Origin: Rhizophagus sp. LPA8_4_AMF
Taxonomy: Eukaryota > Glomeromycota > Glomeromycetes > Glomerales > Glomeraceae
Length of the DNA: 46,008 nucleotides
Direction of reading: 5' to 3'
Assembly (NCBI GenBank): GCA_021464525.1
Contig: JADRCO010000171.1
Span: forward strand, 1 to 46,008
This document shows positions 20,928 to 32,068 of the stretch, piece by piece. Position numbers and translations under genes: made by a program. Numbering within the stretch: the stretch's first letter is position 1; the number at the start of each line of letters is the position of its first letter. Below the pieces are notes generated by a model. That model saw only the letters and a list, made by a program, of their open reading frames with translations. It was not told the origin of the DNA and ran no database searches.

Positions 20928-23145
20928 ATGACTTTCGTAGATGATTCATCACCTAGCGATCACAACATAAAAACGGGCAATAAATTTGGAAAAGAAATTA
21001 TATTCCGTGAGGGTACTCCAATTCAACTATTAAATTATCGTGAAAAATCCGAAAATGAAAATTTCGGTCAAATTGTTCTTAATCCAAAAGCGTTGGATAT
21101 TATTCGAGAAATTAACGAACCTCTTGCTATCATTTCTGTCGGTAAGCAAACATATTTCAATCCAACTTAATTTAGTTAAATTATATTAACTAATATTATA
21201 TCTTCTTCAGTTGGTTCTTATCGTCGTGGTAAATCTTGGTTCGCAAATGCATTGCATGGGCGTCATGACGGTTTTGCACTGGGAGCAAAAGTGGAAGGAT
21301 GTACACGCGGAATATATATGTGGTCTCCTCCTTTCAAATTAACAAGTAAACAGCATGATGGTAAGACTATTCAAAAGCGGGTTGTCATTTTGGATAGCGA
21401 AGGAATTGATGATCCTTCACAGGATGAAAATTGGGCAACGAAATTATTTATTATATGTTTAGTTATTTCTTCAACTTTTATATATAATATTAATGGAATT
21501 GTTGGTAGAGAAGACATAGGAAAATTACATTTAATGACAGATTTGAGTAAATTTATCAAAGAACCGGAATATGGAGATTTTTTACCAAGACTTGTCATTT
21601 TATTACGTGATTTTATTTTGGAAAATCCAACATGCTTCAAAGATTATTTCTTGAAACAAATAAAGAAAATCAATACTGAAGGTGAGCTAAAGTAGAAATT
21701 TTTTATAAATCATTATCAAAATTATTCATTTTTTTTCAAATTTGTTCTGTAGTTACTATGGGCATCAAAAAATTTTTTTGTGATTTTGATGTTTACGGGT
21801 AAATCTTAATTTAATTTTATGCTATTTTTAAAATTTCTTTCTTATTTTATTTAAATATACTTTTTCTTTCTTTATGAAAATTAGTTTGTCAGTAAGTAAT
21901 TGAAAATTTAAGTAATCACATTACCTACCATATAAGTTCATTTTAACGCTCATATCATCTTTAGCCTCCAGGATGCAAAAAAAAAAAGTTACAACACATG
22001 GAAAAAATCAATACTGATGAACTCGACGAAGATTTTGTTACAGAAGTGGAGAGCGCGGTAAAATCAATTTACTCTCAGCTTCCTTTAAAATACATAGGTT
22101 CTTCCACTATGCAAGGAATATCATTTGTAAAATTCCTGGAAAACGTCGTTGAACGTATGAATAGTTCAAAAACTTCGACTCTTCTCTCAATCCCTTCTGA
22201 ATATGAATCCATTATTCAATTTGTCGCACAAGAAGCGATAAAAGAATCTATAGAAAGATATGAAAAAAATATGAACAATTTAAGAAATGAAAAGGGAAAA
22301 TTACTAATGCTTTGGAAGGAATTTGAAAAAATGCACTTTAAATATATTTCAGAGATTAATAAATTGTTTTTTGAAAAAGTAATTGGAAGCCCTACACAAA
22401 TAAGTAATTTTGTCAAACAACTAAATGAAGAAACATCTAAATCTGAAAAAAGATTTATGGAAGAAAATTCTAAAGAATTAACAGCATATAACAAAAAAAT
22501 TGCAAAAAAATCATGGGCAAGACATGTAAAGATAAGATTGGACAAAAATTATTCATTTAAGGTAATTAAGTAAATTATTTTCTTGTTTTTTTACTCGTTC
22601 AATAAATACATTTAAATTATTATAATTGTTTTATTAAATAGAATAATGAAGAATCCCAAGAAGCGTGGAAATTATTTGAATTAGATTGCGATAAATTGAT
22701 GATAAAATCTCCCGAAGCCGATGAAATAATTGACTCATATAAGAACGCAGATCACAATAAACAATTAGGAAAAATGAATGTAGAGTTAACGAAAACAATA
22801 CCTGAAGAAGTGAATAAGAAATCGCAATTAATAATTTGTACAAATGAGGAAAGGCTTCATTTAAAGATTGAAACATTAAAAAAGGAACGTACAGAATATG
22901 AAAGAAATGCCAATAATAAAATATTAGAGTTACAGGCAAACATCGAACAACAAAAAAAATCACAGGAGGAACTGAAACAAAGCTTCGTTGAGGAAAGAAA
23001 TATTCTCCTTTATACAATTAGGCAAATATATGACGAATTAATGAAAGAAATTGAAAAATTACAAACATTACAAAAAGAGAAAACTAGCGAACAGTTTAAG
23101 AAACATAAATACAAATGGAGAATTAATTCATGTGTTGTTACCTAG
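20928..23145 (+). CDS. GBP-type large GTPase, copy 1, intact, CaaX end
   Basis: Exons: 20928-21141, 21211-21681, 21753-21798, 21885-21891 (7 nt), 21965-22561 and 22642-23145; 612 aa. Guanylate-binding protein features in order: P-loop GSYRRGKS (73-80, with an Arg where human GBP1 has its R48 arginine finger), switch-I Thr103 in GCTRGIYMW, DSEG (133-136), SSTFIYNINGIVG, and the GBP-specific G4 motif LRDF (203-206). The small exon plus microexon encode FFCDFDVYGLSPPGC, the counterpart of the animal CFVFD segment that closes the G domain. The helical middle domain starts HMEKINTDELDEDF. Residues from about 445 are a charged coiled coil. It ends in a basic stretch and CVVT, a CaaX box, so farnesylation and membrane attachment are likely. 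It probably hydrolyses GTP and oligomerises on membranes. Tail to tail with copy 2. Confidence 0.9.
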
Positions 23146-23810
23146 TCGACCAAGTTACAAATAATGCAAAAATTTTCTGTAGCTTGTAAAATTTATTGAG
23201 CAAAATTTTTAAATTGCATACTGCTGCCCGTTTATCCGTTCGTTATTGATAAATTTGGTGAGTTATATATACGTCCATCAAAATTACGACAGCTATTTGC
23301 TTCTATTTTGTGATGTACAAGAATTAAATAAAATATAAACTTTATACAATAACATTAAATATTCATTGACTTCATTAATAAATTATATAAACACGCGGAA
23401 TTTCGTATGGAATTAATTAATTGAGATACAATTAAACGTGAATCTTATATATTCATTTTTTAGATCAAATTTTAGCATCATAGAAAAAGGAATAAATTTT
23501 GCCACGGTTAAAGTACCTTATTGACGATTTTAACATTATTTTAGAAATTAACTAAATCAAGTGATATATATATGTATCGTATGAAGTACGGATTTTAGCT
23601 ATAACGCTATTTACAAATTTTATTGGGTAACAAATATTAATGAATCGAAACTTAAATATTATAGTAAAATTAATATATTAATACTTTTAACTATATACAA
23701 GAAAAAAAAAAAAATAAGTATATAATATCCCTAAGGAATAATTTTTTTTTCGTAACGACCGTAAAAAGTATAATTAATACTAATGCAAAATTAAATTATT
23801 GCAAAGAAGT
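23146..23810. other. Convergent intergenic region, copies 1 and 2
   Basis: AT-rich shared 3' flank of two converging genes; nothing further recognised. Confidence 0.55.
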
Positions 23811-26012
23811 CTAGGCTACAACACACATACAACAACACGCCTTCTTTTTTTTAATTTTGATATCTCTTGTTTCATTTTCTTTCCGTAATTTTTTAATTTC
23901 TTCATTTTTCGGAAAATCATCAAATGATTGATAAACCGATTTAATAATTGAATTTTGTTCCTCAATAAAACGACGTTTCATTTCTTCTTGTGATTTTTTT
24001 TGTTGTTCAATATTTGTTAGTAATTCTAATATCTTATTATTTACATTTTTTTCATATTCTTCTCGTTCACGTTTTAATGCTTCGATTTCTAAAAGAAGTA
24101 CTTCTTCACGTATTAATGTTTCCAGTCGTAATCTCTCAGCTTCTTCTCTCGCATGCATCGCTTTTGCCAATTCTGCGTTCATTCTTCCTAATTGTGTTAT
24201 ATGACCAATTGCAGACAGATATTGATTTTTCTTGTATGACGACATTATTTTAGTAGCTTCAGGAGATTTCTTCGCTGATTTATTATAATCTGATTCAAAT
24301 AATTTCAACGCTTCTTGGAATTCTATATTGTTCTATTGAAGAAAATAATTTATGAATTTTATTTAAAAATAAAAAAAAAAACATTGATTTAATTACCTTA
24401 AATAAATTTTTGTTTAATCTTGTCTCAACATGTTTTGTCCAAAATTCTTTTGCAATATTTTCATTACAATTCATTAATTCTTTAGAATTCTTTTTCACAA
24501 ACTCTTCTTTAGATTTAGATGTTTCTTTAATTAGTTGTTCTGAAAAACTTCCTATTTGTAAAGGGCTTCCAATTACTTTTTCAAAAAATATTTTGTTAAC
24601 TTGCGAAATGTACCCATGATGCATTTTTTCAAATTCTTCCCATAACATTGGTAATTTTCCTTCTTCATTCATGAGATTGTTCATTCTTTCTTCATATTTC
24701 TCTATAGATTCTTTTATTACCTCTTGCGCAACAGACCTTATGATGGATTCATATTCGTCAGGGATTGAGAGAAGAATCGAAGTTTCCGAACTATTCATAC
24801 GTTCAACGACGTCTTCTATTAATTTTACAAATGATATTCCTTTCATGGTGGAAGAACCTATGTATTTTAAAGGAAGCTGAGAGTAAATTGATTTTACTGC
24901 ATCAACTACTTCTTCAACAAATTCTTCATCAAGTTCGTCCGTTTTGGCTTCTTCCATATGTTGTAACACTTTTTTTTTGCATCCTGGAGGCTAAAGGTGA
25001 CATGAGCGTTAAAATGAACTTATATGGTAGATAATATGATTACTTAAATTTTCCAATTACTTACTGATAAACTAAAATTTTATGAAGGAATAAAAAAATA
25101 TATTTAAATAAGGTGAGAAAATAATTTTAATAATAGTATAAATTAAATTAAGATTTACCCGTAAACATCAAAATCATGAAAGGATTCACGAATGGCTTTA
25201 GCAGCTACAATTTGAAAAAAAAATCAAAACTTTTGTTAATATTTATTAATGATTGATATTTCTTAAATTATCATTATTAATTCACCTTCAGTATTGATAT
25301 TATTCAATTGTTTCAAAAAATAGTCCTTAAAATTTCCAGGATATTCAAGCATAAAATCACGTAATAAAATAACTAATCTTGGTAAAAAATCTCCATCCTT
25401 CGGTTCTTGAATGAATTTACTCAAATCTGTCATTAAATGTAATTTTCCTATGTCCTCCCTGCCAACGATTCCATCAATATTATATATGAAGGTCGAAGAA
25501 ATAACTAAACATAAAATAAATAATTTCGTGGCCCAATTTTCATCTTGTAAGGGATCATCAATCCCTTCGCTATCCAAAACAATGACACGTTTTTGAATAT
25601 TTTTGCCATTAGGTTGTTTACTTGTTAATTTGAAAGGAAGAGACCACATATATATTCCACGTGTACATCCTTCTACGTTTGCTCCTAGGTCAAAACCGTC
25701 ATGACGTCCATGCAATACATTTGCAAACCAAGATTTACCACGACGAAAAGAACCGACTGAAGGGGAAATATAATTAATAAAAATTGTAAAATTTCACTAA
25801 ATTAAGTTTAATGAAATACGTTATTTACCGACAGAAATTATAGCAAGAGGTTCGTTAATTTCCCGAAGAATATTTAGTGCTTCCGGATTAAGAAGAATTT
25901 GACCAAAATTTTCATTTTCAGATTTTTCGATATATCTTAATAATTGAATTGGAAAACCTTCCCGAAATTCAATTCCTCTTCCAAACTTATTGCCGATTTT
26001 TTCCTTTGTCAT
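23811..26012 (-). CDS. GBP-type large GTPase, copy 2, intact, multi-Cys CaaX end
   Basis: Exons: 26012-25829, 25756-25286, 25204-25159, 25071-25065 (7 nt), 24990-24397 and 24332-23811; 607 aa. It has the same architecture as copy 1: P-loop GSFRRGKS, Thr in GCTRGIYMW, DSEG, LRDF. The middle domain begins HMEEAKTDELDEEF and a coiled coil follows. In the linker, FFCDFD is changed to SFHDFD. The C-terminus is IKIKKKKACCCMCVVA: a polybasic run, extra cysteines suited to palmitoylation, and a CVVA CaaX box. This layout is like prenylated GBPs and Ras proteins. The start at 26012 follows a short upstream ATG-ACA-TTT-TAA. Divergent from copy 3, sharing a promoter region of about 370 bp. Confidence 0.9.
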
Positions 26013-26386
26013 CTCTGGATTTTAAAATGTCATGATTCAAAAAGTAAGAATCGCCATTATATATAAAGTAATTCTATAAAGATTTATTTGTTCTCATCGT
26101 ACATTTGATTGTGTGATCATTATGCGTCAGGTGCTTCGAAGAAGATATTTATTATAAAGAATACAAAGTAATATCACATGTAACATTACGATACATTAAC
26201 AGATTATACTTTTATTAGGCAAAGAATAAAGATTAATTTGGAAGTGTTTGACACACAAATATTAATAAGGTAAGTCTTGTTACCACAAAAAAGCCTGTTA
26301 CACAAACATAAAAATAAATTCGAAACAAAGTTTGTGTAATATACTGTAAATCATGACCCAAAGTTCATCCTTAAATAACATAATAA
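26013..26386. promoter_or_regulatory. Shared promoter region of GBP-like copies 2 and 3
   Basis: 374 bp between two divergent genes. A TATATATAA tract at 26058-26066 suits copy 2 on the minus strand. An ATG at 26353 opens a 22-codon frame that overlaps the start of copy 3 in another frame and could act as an upstream ORF. Confidence 0.45.
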
Positions 26387-28686
26387 ATGATGAAAAATCC
26401 GAATTCACAAAACCTAGGTAATAGGTTTGGAAGAGGAATTGAATTTCGTGAAGGTTCTCCAATTCAATTATTGAGATATAGTGAACAATCTGAAAATGGA
26501 AAATTCGGTCAAATTCTTCTTAATCCAAAAGCATTGGACATTATTCGAGAAATTAACGAATCTCTTGCTATCGTTTCTGTCGGTAAATAATATATCTACA
26601 TTCAATTTGATTTAAATAATTATATAATTAATATTATTTCTTTTTCAGTTGGTTCTTATCGTCGTGGTAAATCTTGGTTCGCAAATGTATTGCATGGGCG
26701 TCATGATGGATTTGACTTGGGAGCAAAAGTGGAAGGATGTACACGCGGAATATATATGTGGTCTCCTCCTTTCAAATTAACAAGTAAACAGCATGATGGT
26801 AAGACTATTCAAAAGCGGGTTGTCATTTTGGATAGCGAAGGAATTGATGATCCTTCACAGGATGAAAATTGGGCAACGAAATTATTTATTATATGTTTAG
26901 TTATTTCTTCAACTTTTATATATAATATTAATGGAATTGTTGGTAGAGAAGACATAGGAAAATTACATTTAATGACAGATTTGAGTAAATTTATCAAAGA
27001 ACCGGAATATGGAGATTTTTTACCAAGACTTGTCATTTTATTACGTGATTTTAATCTTGAAAACCCGGAAAACTTTAAAGACTATTTTTTGAAACAAATG
27101 AATCATATAAATACTGATGGTGAACTAATAATTAAAGAAATTTGGTTGAATTAATGAATTATAATCAAATATTTACATATTTTATTTTTCAAATTGTAGC
27201 TGCTACGGCTATTCGTCGATTCTTTTGTGATTTTGACGTTTATGGGTAAATAAGATTATTAGTTTGTTTTATATGCTATCATTATCTTATCTTAATTTTA
27301 TTTTATTTTCGATTTTTTTTTCAGTTTATCGGTGAGAAATTAAACTTTAAATTAAATAATGATTTATTTCTTAATAAGCATCTTGTCCTTAAACAATTTG
27401 ATACTTAATTTTCAGCAACCGGGATGCAGAAAAAAATTATTGCAACATATGGAAAATGTTAAAACTGAGGATCTCGACGAAGAATTTGTTGAAGAAGTTG
27501 AAAAAGCAGTAAAATCCATTTATTCGCAGCTTCCTTTAAAATACATAGGCTCTTCCACTATGCAAGGAATATCATTTGTAAAATTTTTGGAAAATATAGT
27601 TGAACGTATGAATAGTTCGAAAACCTCGTTTCTTCTCTCCATTCCTTCCGAATATGAATTCATTATTCAATTTGTTGCAAAAGAAGCGATAAAGGAATCT
27701 GTAGAAAAATATAAAGAAAGAATGAACACACTGATAAACGAAGAAGGAAAATTACCGATGTTATGGGAAGAATTTGAAAGGATGCATCATGAATATATTT
27801 CAGAGGTTAATAAAATATTTTTTGCAAAAATAATTGGAAGCCCCACACAAATAGGTAATTTTGCCGAACAATTAAATAAAGAAACGTTCAAATTTAAAGA
27901 GGAGATAATGGAGAAAAATTCTGAAGAATTAACAATATATAATGAAAATATTGCAAAAATATTATGGGAAAAATATTTAGGGATTGGATTAAATAACAAT
28001 GAAAACAAATCATTTAAGGTAATGTTAAAATATATATTTTTTTATTTTGTCATACAAATAATAATTACCATATATTTTCTAAATAGGATATTGAAGAATT
28101 TCAAGAAGCATTAGAATTATTTGAATCAGATTATAATGAATCGATGAAAAAATCTCCCGAGGCTACTAAAATATTTGCCTCATATAAAAAAAATCAATAT
28201 CCGCTTGCAATTAATCACATACCACAATTAGCCGCAACATTAGCGGCAGAAACAATGTATGCCAAAGAAGAAATTGATAGATTACGGTTAGAGGCTGAAG
28301 CACGCGAAGAAATACTTCGTTTAGAAATTGAAGCATTGAAACGTGAACGTGAAGAATATGAAATAAATGCAAATAAAAAAATATTAGAGTTACAAACAAA
28401 TATTGAGCAACAAAAAAAATCGCAAGAAGAAATGAAACAACGTTTCATCAAAGAAAAAGAATGTACCATTAAAGAATATAGATGCAAATTTGAAGAAATA
28501 GAAAAAATGAATGAAGATAATAAAAAGATAATAACTGAATTTCGCGATAGAATAAAGACATTAACTTTAGGAAATGAACAACTTGAAGAATACTTAATCC
28601 AATTTAGGAGAGAAATTCAGAGAGAAAAAGAGAAATTGCTTAATAATAAAAATAATAAACGAAAACTATCATGCATTTTTATCTAG
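26387..28686 (+). CDS. GBP-type large GTPase, copy 3, intact, CaaX end
   Basis: Exons: 26387-26582, 26649-27119, 27200-27245, 27325-27331 (7 nt), 27416-28018 and 28087-28686; 640 aa. All GBP motifs are present: GSYRRGKS, GCTRGIYMW, DSEG, LRDF, FFCDFDVYG. The linker after the microexon reads QPGC instead of PPGC. The coiled coil is longer than in the other copies, and the protein ends KRKLSCIFI (basic run plus a CIFI CaaX box). From 26718 to 27053 the DNA is identical to copy 1 (21280-21615). The N-terminus differs from its paralogues: the ancestral-looking start (ATGACCCAA at 26353) is now out of frame, so translation probably starts at 26387 or 26390. Confidence 0.88.
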
Positions 28687-29336
28687 TCGACTAATAGCTG
28701 ACTTCATATCTATAGTAACGAGTATAAACAAATATAAGTTTCCAAATAAAAGATTTATCCGTTAAAAAATATTTATTTTATTTCGTAAAATTTCATAGGT
28801 CGAAATAATTTTTTGTTTTTTTTTGTTTTTTTTGTGAACTTTTATAGACGTGAACATGAGAGCGCCTTGACAGTGAACTACAAAGTGAGACCTCTCACTT
28901 TCGAATTTATAAGTAATTGCGTCAGATAATTTTATCGCGTAGTGCGGAGCATAAAGAAAAAAAATCAAAGTTGGCCTATTGTAAGTTGGGTTATTAGTAT
29001 AATTATTTTGTAGGGAAAATTTAACGTTAAGTTACTTTTCAAATAAAATAAAGAAAGTAAATAAATTTGGGTGAGCGTCGTTTTACACAAACTAGTCAAT
29101 AATAGTCGACATAATAAACTTACGTTTTTCGTTAACTCGTGAAAAATTTGTGGAAATTTTACACATAAATAAGGCAATTGTACAATATGGTAGTTGCATG
29201 TATATTTTCAGCAATGCAAAAATACCGAAATTTTTTATTTAATTTCTTGATAGAATAATTACACATATTTATTAATTCTTTACATGCAAATGATACTATA
29301 GTAGTAGCTGAGAAAGGTGTAACGATACTTTGTCAA
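28687..29336. other. Convergent intergenic region, copies 3 and 4
   Basis: AT-rich shared 3' flank; no gene, RNA or repeat recognised. Confidence 0.55.
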
Positions 29337-31546
29337 TTAGACTATAACACATATGGATTTATTTGTATTTTTTTCATCTTGGAATGCTTTGAAATCTTCA
29401 CGTAATTTCAGACGAAGTTATTTAATAATAATGTCTCTTTCGTCAATAAAACATTGTTTCATTACTTCACATGATTTTTGTTGTTCAATGTTTTTTAGCA
29501 ATTCTGACATTTTAATCTCAAGAATGTTCATAAACATTTCTCGTTCACGTTCAAATGCTTTAATTATTGTATTAATCGTTTCTTCACGTGATAATGCTTC
29601 TTGTCGTAATCTATATATCAGCTTCTTCTCTCACATGCATCGCTTTTGCAAGCCTCTTGTCCAATACTCCTAATCGTGTCATGTGATCCATTACGGCCGG
29701 ATATTGATTTTGCTTGTATGAGGTAATTACTTTATTGGCCTCTGGGGATTTCTTCATTGATTTATCATAGACTAATTCGAATGATTTCAACGCACATTGG
29801 AATTCTTCACTGTTCTGTTATAAAAAAAAATAAATTTAGAATCTATTAATACTTGGTTGAATAAAAAATATAAAAAAGAATTTTAAAAATACCTTAAATG
29901 AATTTTTTTTATTTTCTATATATTTCTTCCAATTTTTCTTTGCAATATTTTCGTTATAAATCATTAATTCTTTAGAATTTGTTCTTTTAATTTTTTCCTT
30001 AAATTCACATATTTTTTCACATAATTGTATAACAAAATTATTTATTTGTTTAGGACTCCCAATTATTTTTTCAAAAAATAATTTATCAACCCCTGACATA
30101 TGCTCAATATGAATTTCTTCAAATTCCTCCCATAAGATTGGTAGTTTTCCTTCTTCATTTATCAGAGTATTCATTCTTACTTCATATAATTCTATAGCTT
30201 CTTTTATTGCTACTTGCGCTACAAATTGTATAACTGATTCATATTCGGAAGGAATTGAGAGAGTAATCGAAGTTTCTGAACAATTCATACGTTCAACGAT
30301 GTTTTCCAGGAATTTTACAAATGTTATTCCTTGCATAGTGGAAGAACCTATGTATTTTAAAGGAAGCTGCGAATAAATGGATTTTACAGCTTTTTCAACT
30401 TCTTCAACAAATTCTTCATCGAGAACATCAGTTTCGACGTCTTCCATGTGTCGCAACAATTTTTTGGAGCATCCCGGGGACTAAAGGGATGTGATATTAA
30501 TGATGAGTTAATGTCTTATAGTGTATTGACTATATATTCGAACTCACCGATAAACTATAATTTACGAAAAAGATAGAAATAAACCATTTTTAAAGGTAAA
30601 TATATATTATTATGAATTATTAAAGATAATAATCAAATTATATTCACCAGTAAACGTCATGATCATAAAAGAATTTACAAATGGCCGCAGCAACTACATT
30701 TTTTTTAAAAAAAAAAAAAAATTTTGTAATTTGAAAAATCAATTGCAATTTAATAATATCACAAACAGCTCACCTTCAATATTAATACTCTTCATATGAT
30801 TTAGGAAATAATCTTTTGAATTTTCTGAGCTTTTATAGAAAAAATCACGTAATAAAATGATTAATCTTGGTAAGAAATCTCCATCCTTCGGTTCTTGAAT
30901 GAATTTGTCATTAAATGTAATTTTCCTATGTCATCTTTACCAACAACTCCATTAATATTGTATATAAAAGTTGAAGAAATGGTTAAACATAAAATAAATA
31001 ATTTTGTTGCCCAATTTTGATCCTGTTTTGGGTCATCGAGTCCTTCACTATCCAAAACGATAACACGTTTCTGAATAGTTTCACCATCAGATTGTTCATG
31101 TGATAATTTGAAGGGTGGAGACCACATATATATTCCACGTGTACATCCTCCCACCTCTGATCCAATATTAAAACCGTCGTGACGTCCATGCAATACATTC
31201 GCGAACCAAGATTTGCCACGACGGAAAGAACCAACTGGAGAAGAAATAAATTAATCTCACGAATACCCTTTAATACTATTAAGTTTATTTCAGATATATA
31301 ATACTTACCGACAGAAATGATAGCAATAGGTTCACGAATTGTTTGAAGAATATTTAATGCTTCAGGATTAATGATAATTTGGCCGAATTTTCCATTTTCG
31401 GGTTCTTTTTCATATTTCAATAATTGAATTGGACCACCTTCACGAAATTCAATTCCTCTACCGAATTTGTTTCCACATTCGATGGAGGTGGTAGGTTCAA
31501 AATTTTCATTACTTTTCGTATACTCGAACTTCACAGGTTGAATCAT
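29337..31546 (-). pseudogene. GBP-type GTPase, copy 4, frameshifted
   Basis: The exon plan is preserved: 31546-31309, 31234-30774, 30693-30648, 30554-30548 (7 nt), 30480-29893 and about 29816-29337. The GTPase exon is 461 nt instead of 471. Ten bases are missing just after HLMT, before the G4 motif, so the frame is lost. The last exon has a 4-nt TA-repeat insertion (ADI-stop) and a further stop. After those lesions it still reads NKSICVIV, the vestige of a CaaX box. The P-loop and DSEG remain intact. Splice sites and the helical-domain frame are also intact, so inactivation looks recent. A truncated G-domain product is conceivable. Confidence 0.85.
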
Positions 31547-32068
31547 GAATCTATAAAATTATTCTTATAATATGTATACAAAAAAGTTTTAATACAATTT
31601 ATAAAGAAATTTTAAATGAATATAATGAGTTACGCGTTTATCATATAAATGATGTTACAATTATTCATGACAAGTTGATCTAATATTTGTGTTATTAATA
31701 TGCTCTTAAAACTTAAGGATTACTAATCATATGCGTATGTTCATCTGTTTCAATTGTACCAATTTACCATACAATCTCTTGGAATATAAAAGTTGTATGG
31801 TAATATGATTAATCAGAAGTACCATTGATTAACCAATTATCTTTGCTATTCCAAAAAAAGTTAGAATGTACTCACAATCAGTACATCACAATTTTATCAT
31901 TTTCTCTGAAGATCCGATTTGTAAGTAAACAAATAAATAAAATACATCATCAATCATTCTTCTAATACTCGCATAATTTAATTAGTAATAGAATCAAAAT
32001 ACAGTAGTTTGTCAAAATTATATTTAAGAAATAACCGAATGAATCAGTTCTTCTTGTTCGTTAAAATC
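31547..32068. promoter_or_regulatory. Shared upstream region of GBP-like copies 4 and 5
   Basis: About 520 bp between divergent genes, AT-rich, with no recognised motif. An in-frame ATG at 32039 precedes the chosen start of copy 5. Confidence 0.35.
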
